Under the pieces are notes generated by a model, which saw nothing but the letters and a program-made list of their open reading frames with translations, was not told where the DNA came from and made no database searches. A stretch of DNA of 64,000 nt from Lampris incognitus (taxonomy: Eukaryota; Chordata; Actinopteri; Lampriformes; Lampridae): NCBI RefSeq assembly GCF_029633865.1, contig NC_079221.1, positions 4,316,409 to 4,380,408 on the forward strand, in the 5' to 3' direction. The translations under genes and the position numbers were made by a program. Positions 45,976 to 56,350 of the stretch are shown piece after piece (the first letter of the stretch is position 1; the number at the start of each line of letters is the position of its first letter).

Positions 45976-47821
45976 TTTGAGCGTTTAATTGACCCCACAA
46001 ATGTGATGCTCCAGAAACTCAATCTGCTCAAAGAAGTGCCCATCCAACCAATCCAACTTGTGGGAGCTGCTTCTGGAAGCGTGGGGTGCAATTTCTCCAG
46101 ATTACCTCAACAAATTAACAGCTAGAATGCCAAAGGTCTGCAATGCTGTAATTGCTGCAAATGGAGGATTCTTTGACGAAAGCAAAGTTTGATGTAAAAA
46201 AAATCTTATTTCAAATACAAATCATTATTTCTAACCTTGTCAATGTCTTGACTCTATTTTCTATTCATTTCACAACATATGGTGGTGAATAAGTGTGACT
46301 TTTCATGGAAAACACGAAATTGTTTGGGTGATCCCAAACTTTTGAACGGTAGTGTAATTTAGTTGTATGATGCAAATAATGATGAAATAAAAGTGTTTTC
46401 AGTCTGTGAGCGCCTGTCAGCAGCCATTAAATATTGGTTCAAATGGTATCTGGTTGATTTCTGTCTGAATACATATACTTCCTGGGTGAGGGGCGCCGGC
46501 CAAACCATACTTTATGTAAGCCCTCAAACTTGTGGCGAGCAGGTGACCTGAGGCTGCTGTCTGATTGGTTTCTTCAGATTTTCCAGGAAGCGCAGTTCTG
46601 CGCCGCCCCAGACACTCCCACTTTTATTGGCAGTGAATTGGTATTGTTTTAATGTGTTTTGATCTAATGTGATTGGACAATTCTTCTGGCTGTCAATCAT
46701 GTTCACACCCACCACCGCACCTCATCTCAACTGTCAATCATCCACTGTCTACCAACCCTGATAAAATCTGTAGGCTACATTGTCCTTCTTAATAGCTCTG
46801 TGACTGTGTGGACAGTAAAGCAGCTGTCAGGTGTGCTGCGCCAAGGTACATTGCGCCCCCCCCCCCAAAAAAAGTTTTTAGCACCAGCCGCCACTGCTTT
46901 GAATGGCTGTAGTTATAAGAAATTCAAAAAGTATTAGATAGTGAATTCCCAATCGCTAATTTATGAGCTCTGTGGTGGAGTAAGTCCAAATCACCCCTGA
47001 AGACATCCTTGATCACGTATACTAAACATCCCTGTCAAACTGTCAGTCCTTAACAAGTGATTCAGTTTTTCATGAAGCTAACGTCTATTGTCTTGGCTTG
47101 ATGTACCATACAGACTTTATGAGCCAGGAAATGCTCCTTTAGATAACATTCAATTCAAAAACAGTCACTGATAAGCAGTGCTACATACGATAAGCAAGGA
47201 AAAGAGCATTACAGCGGCATTGCAGAAGTGAGTAGGCTTTCTCGGAAATTCAAATTTTAATGTGTACAGTATGTGCATTCGTTTTTTTTTCCCATACCGT
47301 TTTATTTTTAAACTGCAATACATAATCAGCCTTTACCACACCAGTAAGAAAGTTATTACTGTAAGTCTGTTACCATGGTGTCAGTATCTAGAGGATGATT
47401 CACAGGCCGCTACTTCTAGGGCTAAATTTAACCTACACTGAAATTGTGATTGTCCATCATAGGAAGCCTTACAGACATCTTTTATCTCGCAATCCATTCT
47501 GCCCCGTTAACTTTGTCCGCCAAAGATGTAGATGTAGAACAGCTCGTAGTGACATTTCAACCTGACTGCGCTGCCAAGTTAGCGAAAAATCTCTGCTCCC
47601 TGAGGGATTTTGCTTCTTCTCCTTAGATTTAAAGCAGTGGTCAGTGCGAAGATGTTAGGCAGCGTGTTACAGAGAGGATGAGGAGCCTGCTCATTTCTTT
47701 TCACTGGCTTCACTTCTGCCCACCTGTTCCTCACACAACATAAAGATGCACCAAGAACAGGGTCTTCCAACACTTTGGTGCACTCTGTTTACCGCTGGAA
47801 CAAGTTCATTAATAGTCAGTG

Positions 47822-48478
47822 TGTTTACATGCACAGTTAAGTCGAGCTACGGTTACAGCTCCATTAGGCCGTGTAATTGGACTGCTGTCGTCCCAGTATA
47901 CAAGAACCAGGAGAGAATCAATTTATTGACGGAAGCATGTCCGACCCCGTTATGGTACATAGTGATATGTCCCCTTTCAGCTGGTTGCTATCGGACCCTC
48001 TTCCAGTTGACCTATTGCATCACATACCAAACTAGTTGGCAAGCGGGTTCCATGTCGAGCGGTGAAAACATGGACAACTTTACAGCGCTGCACATTTCAT
48101 ATGGATATTCAGCTCCATCAGCTAACACAACATAAAGTTTGTCTCCTTGTCTGTCCAGAAATGTGTGGTTCTCGCTCAAGCACTCGCCATGTTGATACTG
48201 TTGATACTACGCTGTTCGACTTCCGGGTAAAAGACCGTCGTGGGAACTATGGCTGATGCGCAGAACGCCTAGGCCAGTTCAGGGCCGATTGAAGCATATA
48301 CATGCCAGAGTCAATCCATCCCCAACCGCATCATCTAGGTGTGTTAGTCCGACTTGGAGAAATTCGATTTAGTACGTCTTCAGTCGGACTAACACGTTTG
48401 TATGCACTGTAAAAGTCCAATTTTAGTCAGACTAACACAATAAATTGACTTTTTCTAACATCATGTAAACGTACCGAC
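47822..48478. mobile_element. MITE with TTTACATG-type ends, copy A
   Basis: Starts GTGTTTACATGCACAGTTAA and ends ACATCATGTAAACGTACC. The interior has repeated GTGTTAGTCCGACTTGG and CAGTCGGACTAACACG. Related in opposite orientation to 58868-59285. It ends about 40 bp before cers6 exon 9. Confidence 0.75.
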
Positions 48479-48521
48479 TGTCTACCCTCACCACCGCCAT
48501 CCTTCCCTGTTGCTGTGATAG

Positions 48522-48678
48522 GATTTTAAACACAACCTTGTTTGAGAGCTGGGAGATCGTGGGGCCCTACCCGTCCTGGTGGGTGTTCAACCTGCTGCTG
48601 ATTCTCCTGCAGCTCCTGCACTCCTTCTGGTCCTACCTCATAGTGAAGACAGCCTGCCGAGCCATCTCCAAAGGAAAG
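48522..48678 (+). CDS. cers6: cers6 exon 9 (last TLC helices)
   Basis: 157 nt. Encodes [20 protein letters not shown] then [20 protein letters not shown] and [12 protein letters not shown] (residues 283-334). It includes the loop between the last two helices that sets acyl-chain preference in ceramide synthases. Acceptor GTGATAG, donor GTGAGG. Confidence 0.97.
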
Positions 48679-48946
48679 GTGAGGCACATCCAGCACCCTT
48701 CCCCTAAGTCATCCCTCTGAGAAAAAAACAAAAACAAACACTCATTAGAAGTTCTGTTGTTGTGATGCTGTAATATGTCTTCCAGTAAATGTAACAGAAA
48801 CCTCACTTGAGATAACTTTCAACTACAGTTAGTGTACTTCACGACCACAAAGACCAATGCTGTGTAATGTGTGCTACTACCATAGAGTCAGTAGCCACCT
48901 TTGACTTTCCCTTTCTGTTCTCTGGGCTAACCTGCTAAACGTCAAG

Positions 48947-48970
48947 GCGGGAAAGTGGAATCCTTTACAT
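48947..48970 (+). CDS. cers6: cers6 alternative 24-nt microexon
   Basis: Eight in-frame codons, AGKWNPLH, between acceptor ACGTCAAG and a strong donor GTAAGTAG. It lies between exons 9 and 10 in phase 0, so it can be included or skipped without a frame change. Mammalian CERS6 has a long isoform with an eight-residue insert of this wording at this junction (recalled knowledge). Including it would give 394 aa. Confidence 0.85.
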
Positions 48971-49451
48971 GTAAGTAGGAGGAACGGCTCAGTCGAATCA
49001 GCGTTTAGTTCATTTTCATCTCACAGGCATTCATGTAATCATCTGCATATGTCAGTACTCCTGTCAATCAACCCCAAAATTAATCCATTACGCTCTTCCG
49101 CTGCCATTATTTCATTGTCCTTTTTTTTCTGCTCCTTTTTCATTTTGTTAATTTGCAAAGACAGAGCTCCTCAAACCGTGTTCTTCTCCTTTGCTAAAAT
49201 TCATAATTTGATGAGCACATAGAGATAATTGTCAAGATCCTATCCGGATGAATGTTGAAAGGGCATTGCTGTCTATGTAAAATGACTTAATTTTGATTTA
49301 TATATATTCGATTCATCTGGTGTTTACAAAAATAATTTTTATTGTAGTTAGAGCTTATTGCTTGCAATTCACTGGTAGACAGCTTCGAGCATGAGATCTG
49401 CAGATGACAACGCTGGAAAAACAAGCCCTGACCATCCATCTGTCCCTGCAG

Positions 49452-49610
49452 GTGTCTAAAGACGATCGCAGTGACATCGAGTCCAGCTCGGATGAGGATG
49501 AGAGTCCCCCGCCCAATCAGAAGCACCATAACAATGCCACTAATGGGACCAACAAAAGTCACGGGACCAATGGCTACCTGACAGGAACCCCGTGTCCAGA
49601 CGAACACTGA
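49452..49610 (+). CDS. cers6: cers6 exon 10 (acidic C-tail, stop)
   Basis: 159 nt including the TGA. Encodes [20 protein letters not shown] then [20 protein letters not shown] and [12 protein letters not shown]. Cytosolic tail with a CK2-type acidic serine cluster. Acceptor CCCTGCAG. The first half is strongly conserved, while the Asn/Thr/Gly-rich end is looser, as in the family. Confidence 0.96.
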   Translation: MSKDDRSDIESSSDEDESPPPNQKHHNNATNGTNKSHGTNGYLTGTPCPDEH

Positions 49611-51210
49611 CTAAACCCCATCAGATATGACAATACCGGAGCCAAGCTACAGCCATCATCCATGACTCAGAATGAGCGTGTATTTGCGTGTATGACGGAA
49701 ACAGGAAACCTGTGCAGTACTGGAAGTTTTTCGATGGAGTTATGGGAAAGCAGGTTTGTCAGTTCGATTCTTTGCTCATGTTCTCTCGCAATTTATTCTC
49801 TTCATCTATTTGCATCACACTTCAGTCAATGAAATATCAAAGCACTCCTGTCGGTACGACCCATTCTCTGTTCAGCCAGTGAATGAACACATTCCACTTT
49901 ATGGTGTAAGCATGCTATTTAAACATACAGTAGTCTGGCATACTGGGGGTGTCTTTCTTAAGTTAGCATCTTTTTGTATTATTTATTTTTTAGATACGTT
50001 CGCAGATTATGGTCAGATGTCATACCTACTTTCATGACAGTGTTAAAGATTGAACAATATAGCTGTGTTTCAGCTCACTCTGTCCACTGTATAATCATAT
50101 GGTACATCACAATACTGAGCGCTGGCAAAATACCGAAGAACCGGATTTGCTTTTGATGCTTCACCCCCAAAGACATGCCAAAATTATGACCGAATTTGTT
50201 TTTACTCACAAATGAATTTGTAATGTGTGTACTTGACTCACATTGTGATGGAAAATGGCAAACTATTCTCCACTCATGAATTGTAAATGAGATGTCAACA
50301 CCAGTATTATATGTGTGCATAAGATATGGCTAGATGCTGTATTTCCAATGAAGCTTTTTTGTTAAGTATTCTGGTACATTTCTGGTAAGAATTTCATTAA
50401 ATGTTATTTGCCCTCTTAGGAGGCAGACATGAGGTGTTTGAATTATTCAATAAAAACCCATGAAGACCGCAAATAAGCCTGGGCCTGACCGATTAAGTTT
50501 AATCGGCAAGGGAACGCCATCCACATAATGAATTCTACTTTCTGAGGAAGTGGACTCTGAAAAATGTCATATGTACTGTAACTTTAGCAATAATTATTTG
50601 TGGTGAATATGTACCCCATTGATATTTAAGGAAAAATGCAAACTGCCACGACTCAGCTAATGCAGTATTTTTCATGGTTTGTATAGAAGTGATCTCGGCA
50701 GCAATTATTTAGCTCTCCTATTGGGTTTCTTTTGCTCTTTATGATGAGTCACCTAAGGAAACGGTGGTCCAGAAGAATGAAGTTCCCACATTGATAATTG
50801 GATGGCGAAAGGCGTAATAATTCCGAAATGAAAATGGCTTACTCTACAGGGCCTCCATAATTCCTCTTTCAGTAGATGTCTGTGAACACAATCCATCACT
50901 GGCATGGTCTTTTTCATGGAAACTGTGCTTGAAGTGGGGGGGGGGGGGAAATAATTGCCAGTATTTTTTACCTTTTTATTAGACAGTGGCAGTAGAGAAG
51001 CAGACAGGAAATGAGGGAGAGAGAAAGGTGCATGACATGCTACAAAGGTTGCCGGCTGGAATCGAAGCGGTGTTCTGTCGAGATGTGCTACTTAGCGGTT
51101 TTGCACATGGTTAGAAGAGGTTAAGGTTAGACTTTTTCCACATCAAAGAAGGTCCAACAAAGACTTTTTTTTCCAGAAGAAGATGTGTACATTTAATGTC
51201 TCCTCCCAGA
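49611..51210. other. cers6 3' UTR and downstream sequence
   Basis: Unique sequence. AATAAA at 50449. A G12 run lies near 50937-50948. A stretch near 50740-50880 (GATGAGTCACCTAAGGAAAC and onward) looks non-repetitive. Confidence 0.5.
50449..50454 (+). other. Candidate cers6 polyadenylation signal
   Basis: AATAAA 839 bp past the stop codon, in unique (non-repeat) sequence. It would give a 3' UTR of about 850-870 nt. Other AT-rich sites could be used; chosen by sequence only. Confidence 0.45.
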
Positions 51211-51217
51211 CGACGAC

Positions 51218-51710
51218 TCTCTTTTTTCAAGTTTTATTGAAAAGTTTTAATGTACTGTGTTGTTGCTTGGTTTGGTAATGTGACTCTGAACTAAAAAAAA
51301 GGCTTGATAGACTTATCAAATGGGCTAGCAGGATTTCAGGGAGAAGCAAAGCCCAGCTTACTGACCTTTATAATAGGAAGGTGTTCAGAAAGGCTACTTC
51401 CCTTCTGGAGTGCCAAGGTCACCCCCTTCGGCCAGAGTTTGAGCTGTTCCCCTCATGTTGTCGGTTGAGGATGCCCTGTATTAGGACTAAGAGATACAAG
51501 GCTTCCTTTGTCCCCACTGCCATCCAGCTGTTAAATAGGAGATAGTATTCATCTGTTGTCTGCAGATCGCTTGTTTCCATGGTCTGTATATTTGAACTCC
51601 TTTGGTTCTCCTTGCCCACCATGTCCTGTTCTTTTTTTGTTGTCCATCAGTGGTGTGTCAATTCTGCCTTGGTGTGTGTATGTTTTGTTTTGTGTGAGTT
51701 TTATATATGT
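51218..51710 (+). mobile_element. LINE C-terminal fragment and 3' UTR
   Basis: Reading across frames: WFGNVTLN, then GRCSERLLPFW, VLGLRDTRLPLSPLP, the end of a fish LINE second ORF (usual wording AWFGN ... RVFRKAS ... YKxSFVPTAIxLLN). Its 3' UTR continues after a second LINE at 54950-54980 (TTTACCTGTAAGGGACAATA). Confidence 0.75.
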
Positions 51711-52991
51711 TGGCTGCAAACTATAGTTCTGCTGGGGGACTTCAACACTCACGTGGACAACGATGGAGAAACCTGGAGGGGTGTGATTGGGAGGAATGGC
51801 CTCCCCGATCTGAACCTGAGCGGTGCCTTGTTATTGGACTTCTGTGTGAGTCATGGATTGGCAATAACAAACACCATGTTTGAACATAAGGTAGTTCATA
51901 AGTGTACTTGGTACCAGAACAGCTTAAGCCGTAGATCGATGATAGACTTTGTGGTCATATCATCAGATCTGCGGCCATATGTTTTGGACACTCGGGTGAA
52001 GAGAGGAGCAGAGCTGTCAACTGATCATCACCTGGTGGTGAGTTGGATCAGATGGCGGGGAAGGCTGCCGGACAGACCTGGTAAACCCAAACGTGTAGTG
52101 AGGGTGAACTGGGAATGTCTGGCAGAGGCCCCTGTCCGTGAGGTCTTCAACTCCCACATCCGAAAGAAGTTCTCGTGCATCCCGAGGGAGGCTGGGGACA
52201 TTGAGTCTGAGTGGGCCATGTTCAAAGCCTCTATTGTAGATGCAGCAGGCAGGAGCTGTGGTCAAAAGGTCATCGGTGCCTGCTGAGGCAGCAACCCAAG
52301 AACCCTCTGGTGGACACGGGTGGTGAAGGAAGCTGTCAGGCTGAAGAAGGAGGCCTTTTGGACTTGGTTGGCCCAGGGGTCCCCTGAAGCAGCAGACAGG
52401 TACCGGGAAGCCAGAAGGGCTGCTGCTTCGGCAGTCGCGAAAGCAAAAACTCAGGTGTGGGAGGAGTTTGGCGAGGCTATGGAGGAGGACTTTTGCTTGG
52501 CCTCAAGGAAGTTCTGGCAAACCATCCGGCGATTCAGGAAGGGGAAGCAGGGCTTGACTTAGGCTGTGTTCAACCGGTGAGGGGAACTGTTGACCCGGAC
52601 TGGGGATGTTGTCGAGCGTTGAAAAGAACATTTTGAGGAGCTCCTGAACCTGACTAACACGTCCTCAGTGGAGGAGGTAGAGTCTGAAGACTCGGGGGAA
52701 GCCCCACCCATATCCCTGGCAGAGGTCTCTGAAGTAGTTAAAAAGCTTTTCGGTGGTAAGGCGCCGGGTGTGGATGAGATTCGCCTTGAGATGCTGAAGG
52801 CTCTGGACATTGTTGGGCTGTCTTGGTTTGGTTGACACGCCTCTTCAGTGTTGCGTGGAGGTCGGGGACAGTACCTGTGGAGTGGCAGACTGGGGTGGTG
52901 GTTCCCATATTCAAAAGGGGGGACTGGAGGGTGTGCTCCAATTATTGGGGCATGACATTGCTCAGCCTCCCTGGGAAATTCTACATTAGGG

Positions 52992-53717
52992 CAGCGTTTC
53001 CCAACCCAGTCCTCAAGGAACTCCTAGCCTGCAGATTTTCATTGTAACCCTGCATAGGTATCCCTGCTTGTACTTACTCAACCAATCATCTCACAGCACT
53101 TAAATCATGCAAGCAGAGCCCTGGAAAGAGAGCGTTACGTCAACTCCATAGACGTCAATGGGCCAATTATTTAACAGCAATGGCGGATCATGGGAGCCCC
53201 GGATAGTTCCAAACAGTGCGACCCGGGGCAATAGGATTTCTATGGCGAAGGTATGTTTCTCGCATTAATCAAAGGTTAATTTACAGGTAAGAAGCTACAG
53301 TTGACATTTTAATAATGACCATTTTACAAGCACGTTTGAATCAAATTAACGATGTAATTTAAAGCGGGACAGCTCCTCAATTCCTACACATGCGCATAGA
53401 ATATGTGTCACATTGGAATATTTATATATAAATGTAAAAATCTGAAAATATTGGTTAGTAGTTACCAGAAATCGCGGCTAAGCAGTTCATTTAAATGACC
53501 CGCCAAGCTTCGTTTGGAACTATTCGGCGGCTACATGAACCACGAGACCCTCTCGCGTTCTGACCCCTCGTTGACGTAACTCTCTCTTTCTAGGGCTCTG
53601 CATGCAAGGTGCGCAACATCTGACATAATTCATTGCTGATTGGTTGAATAACTACAAACAGGTACCTATTCAGGATTGCAAAGAAATCTGCACAATAGGT
53701 GTTCCTTGAGGACTGGA
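52992..53717. mobile_element. hAT-like MITE inside the LINE
   Basis: Left end CAGCGTTTCCCAACCCAGTC then CTCAAGGAACTCCTAG. The right end mirrors it from CAGTCCTCAAGGAACACCTA (reverse complement) but lacks the outermost bases. The LINE frame (LSLPGKFYIR before, ERRL-PIVEHQIQEEQCG after) is interrupted exactly here. Confidence 0.8.
53114..53600. mobile_element. hAT MITE nested in the MITE
   Basis: 487 bp with TIRs CAGAGCCCTGGAAAGAGAG / CAGAGCCCTAGAAAGAGAG and perfect 8-bp TSD CATGCAAG at 53106-53113 and 53601-53608. Confidence 0.92.
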
Positions 53718-55231
53718 GGTGAAAGGAGGCTCTGACCGATTGTTGAACATCAGATCCAGGAGGAACAATGCGGACTCCATCCTGGCCGTGGAACAATGGA
53801 CCAACTCTTTACCCTTGTGGAAGTGCTGAGGGGGGCATGGGAGTCTGACCAGCCAGTCTACATGTGATTTGTGGACTTGGAGAAGGCTTATGACCGTGTA
53901 CCCCGGGGCACCGGGGCAGTTGTTACAAGCCACCCGGTCCTTGTATAACCAAAGTGAGAGCTGTATCCGCATTCTTGGCACAAAGTCAAACACGTTTTCG
54001 GTGGGTGTCAGACTCCGCCAAGGTTGTCCCTCATCTCCGATTCTGTTTGTGACATTCATGGACAGGATCTTAAGGCGCAGCCAAGGTGAGGAGTGTGTCC
54101 GTTTTGGGAACCTCAGAATTGCATCCCTGCTCTTCGCAGATGATGTGGTTCTGTTGGCTTCATCAGAACGTGACCTCCAGCACGCACTGGGCGGTTTGCA
54201 GCTGAGTGTGAAATGGCCGGGATGAGAGTCAGCACCTCCAAGTCTGAGACCATGGTTCTCTACCGGAAAATGGTGGATTGCTCCCTCCGGGTTGGGGGTG
54301 AGTTGTTGCCTCAAGTGAAGGAGTTCAAGTATCGCGGGGTCTTGTTCACGAGTGAGGGTAGGATGGAGCGGGAGATTGACAGGCGGATTGGTCCAGCATC
54401 AGCAGTAATGCGGACGTTGTACCGGACCGTTGTGGTGAAGAGGGAGCTGAGCCGAAAGGCAAAGCTCTCAAGTTACCAGTCAATCTTCGTTCCAACCCTC
54501 ACCTATGGTCATGAGCTTTGGGTAGTGACCGAAAGGGTGAGATCTTGGATACAAGCAGCTGAAATGAGTTTCCTCCATAGGGTGTCTGGGCTCAGCCTTA
54601 GAGATAGGGCGAGGAGCTCGGACATCCGGAGGGAGCTCGGAGTAGAGCCACTGCTCCTTCGCATCGAAAGGAGCCAGTTGAGGTGGTTCAGGCATCTGAT
54701 CAGGATGCCTCCTGGGCGCCTTCCTTTGGAGGTTTACCGGGCACGGCCAACTGGGAGGAGACCCCGGGGTAGACCCAGAACTCTCTGGAGGGACTACATG
54801 TCCAATCTGGCCTGGGAACACCTTGGGATCCCCCAGGAGGAGCTGGAGGGCGTTGTTGGGGAGAGGGACGTCTGGAGTGCCCTACTTAGCTTGCTGCCAC
54901 CGTGACCCGACCCCGGAGAAGCGGCTGATGATGAGATGGCTGCAAACTAATTTACCTGTAAGGGACAATAAAGATATTTTGACAGTTAACGATACGCGCC
55001 ACGGTTGCATAGACGTGTTCCCTTGTTTACACGCGCCAAATGTGCGTGAGCAGATTGTGAGGCAAAAAGGGGCCACGAGTCTTGTGTTTGTGAACGTTAC
55101 TACGTTCATTTCGAAGAGATCATCGCGAAGAAATTGATTTAAAACGAAACGAAATGTCGGTTGTACAAATCATAAAGATGGTAAAAACAAGAATCTGCAT
55201 TTTTATCCCGCGCCGAAAGGAGAAAAACTCC

Positions 55232-55589
55232 TGTAACCGGTTATTTTCTTGCCCGGTGCGGGATTCGATACGGGGTGTACTGCACCACAAGGCGACATCA
55301 CTAACCGCTCGGCTAAAGGGTCAGACTCGTTAGTCTTATTAGTAGTTTACAGTCGTCACCCTCCCCGGAAGCGCGCCCTCGCGCTTTGTTCTTCCCGCGC
55401 TCCGAAGAGACTTCTGAGGATCTGCACACTTCCGGATCCCACCGCTGCCACCAATGTAACCGGTTATTTTCTTGCCCGGCGCGGGATTCGATACGGGGTG
55501 TACTGCACCACAAGGCGACGTCACTAACCGCTCGGCTAAAGGGTCAGACCCGTTAGCTAGGGGCTAACGTGTCTTATTAGTAGTTTACA
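55232..55589 (-). mobile_element. Miniature LTR retrotransposon (TRIM) with tRNA-like LTRs
   Basis: Two direct repeats, 55232-55351 (120 bp) and 55455-55589 (135 bp), each starting TGTAAC and ending TTTACA on the plus strand, with 4-bp TSD CTCC (55228-55231, 55590-55593). On the minus strand the LTR at 55455-55589 is followed after one base by TGGTGGCAGCGGTGGGAT (55453-55436), the complement of the tRNA-Leu 3' end with CCA, hence a primer binding site. The internal region is about 103 bp and non-coding; a purine patch GGGGAGGG precedes the other LTR. Each LTR holds GCCGAGCGGTTAG (A-box-like) and TATCGAATCCC (B-box-like) at tRNA spacing. Confidence 0.8.
55436..55453 (-). promoter_or_regulatory. 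Primer binding site, tRNA-Leu type
   Basis: Plus strand ATCCCACCGCTGCCACCA equals the 3' end of vertebrate tRNA-Leu plus CCA (recalled sequence). Exactly one base separates it from the LTR. Confidence 0.75.
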
Positions 55590-55857
55590 CTCCAATCGGA
55601 AAAAAGAAGAAGGCGTGGACTCAGGCGATCCGTCGGGAGGACTGGAAGACGTGATCAGAAGAGCAAATATCAAACGCGAAGATTCGCGGAGAATATTTCA
55701 TATCTGGTATGGACCCGTTTCTCACAGTTGTTAGCGCCTCGCATTCCTCAAGTTTGAACGATTCCGCCAGCTTTCTTGTGTCATGGCGTTTGAGGTCATA
55801 ATTTGACTCCAGCCTCGATCTCATAACAGTGCAAACAATTCAACTTCTGTTAAATAC

Positions 55858-56290
55858 GGCGTCCGGGTGGCGTAGTGGTTTATTCCGTTGCCTAGCAACA
55901 CGGGGATCGCCGGTTCGAATCCCCGCGTTACCTCCGGCTTGGTCGGGCGTCCCTACAGACACAACTGGCCATGTCTGCGGGTGGGAAGCCGGATGTTGGT
56001 ATGTGTCCTAGTCGCTGCACAGCGCCTCCTCTGGTCAGCCGGGGCGCCTGTTTAGGGGGGAGGGGGAACTGGGGGGAATAGCGTGATCCTCCCACGCGCC
56101 ACGTCCCCCTGGTGAAACTCCTCACTGTCAGGTGCAAAGAAGCGGCTGGTGACTCCACATGTATGGGAGGAGGCATGTGGTAGTCTGCAGCCCTCCCCGG
56201 ATCGCCAGAGAGGGGGTGGAGCAGCGACGGGGACGGCTCGGAAGAGTGGGGTAATTGGCGAGGAAAAAGGGGGAAACAAATCAAGGTGAA
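55858..56290 (+). mobile_element. Abundant tRNA-derived SINE, copy 12
   Basis: Plus orientation, well preserved. Imperfect TSD CTGTTAAATAC (55847-55857) / TTGTTGAATAC (56301-56311). Confidence 0.9.
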
Positions 56291-56350
56291 AAAAAAACTG
56301 TTGTTGAATACAAACAATTCCGCCGTACAATTAAAACTACGGGGGCTTAC

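Larger units (their letters stand above)
45158..46354. mobile_element. Tc1-like foldback with two 535-bp arms
   Basis: TA TSD (45156-45157, 46355-46356). Arms 45158-45692 and 45820-46354 are near-identical inverted copies that begin CACTACCGTTCAAAAGTTTG and run far into the transposase gene. A 127-bp spacer (45693-45819) continues the left transposase frame. The 3' half of the element is missing. Confidence 0.93.
45071..46896. mobile_element. Non-autonomous hAT-like element hosting a Tc1 foldback
   Basis: Ends CAGTGGTGGCTGGCC and (reverse complement) CAGTGGCGGCTGGTG; flanks CTTAGAAT (45063-45070) and CTTTGAAT (46897-46904) form an 8-bp TSD with one difference. Without the inner Tc1 piece it is about 630 bp and non-coding. 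Confidence 0.75.
18114..50454 (+). other. cers6: cers6 gene (ceramide synthase 6), complete
   Basis: ER multi-pass membrane enzyme that N-acylates sphingoid bases; the family member CERS6 prefers C16 acyl-CoA. Ten exons give 1161 nt, 386 aa (human CERS6 short form about 384). Visible parts: N-glycosylation sequon N18-V-T, first membrane segment (about 40-55), Hox-like domain (about 65-127, WFRQRRNQ), TLC domain (about 130-335) with Lag1 catalytic residues H211-H212 and H238-D239-D242, and an acidic serine-rich C-tail ([11 protein letters not shown]) like the CK2-phosphorylated tail of the family. Start chosen at ATG 18114: good Kozak context (gagATGG), exact match to the family N-terminus, no in-frame upstream ATG. 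Introns 3 to 8 are long and repeat-filled. Head to head with stk39, followed by nostrin. Confidence 0.97.
51724..54936 (+). mobile_element. RTE-like LINE, 5'-truncated, with 13-bp TSD
   Basis: Endonuclease part ([50 protein letters not shown]) at 51724-52286. Linker with EAFWTWLAQGSPEAADRYRE. Reverse transcriptase FADDVVLLASS near 54135-54170, C-terminus ELGVEPLLLRIERSQLRWF and RRPRGRPRTLWRDYMSNLAW to 54905. Several frameshifts and an inner insertion (52992-53717). TSD TGGCTGCAAACTA at 51711-51723 and 54937-54949. Clade (RTE/Rex3-like) is a judgement. Confidence 0.9.

Noticed and set aside
33385-54936. Two reverse-transcriptase-bearing regions as host genes
   Set aside because: Both are frameshifted LINE copies, one with a clear TSD and both 5'-truncated; no host gene is implied.
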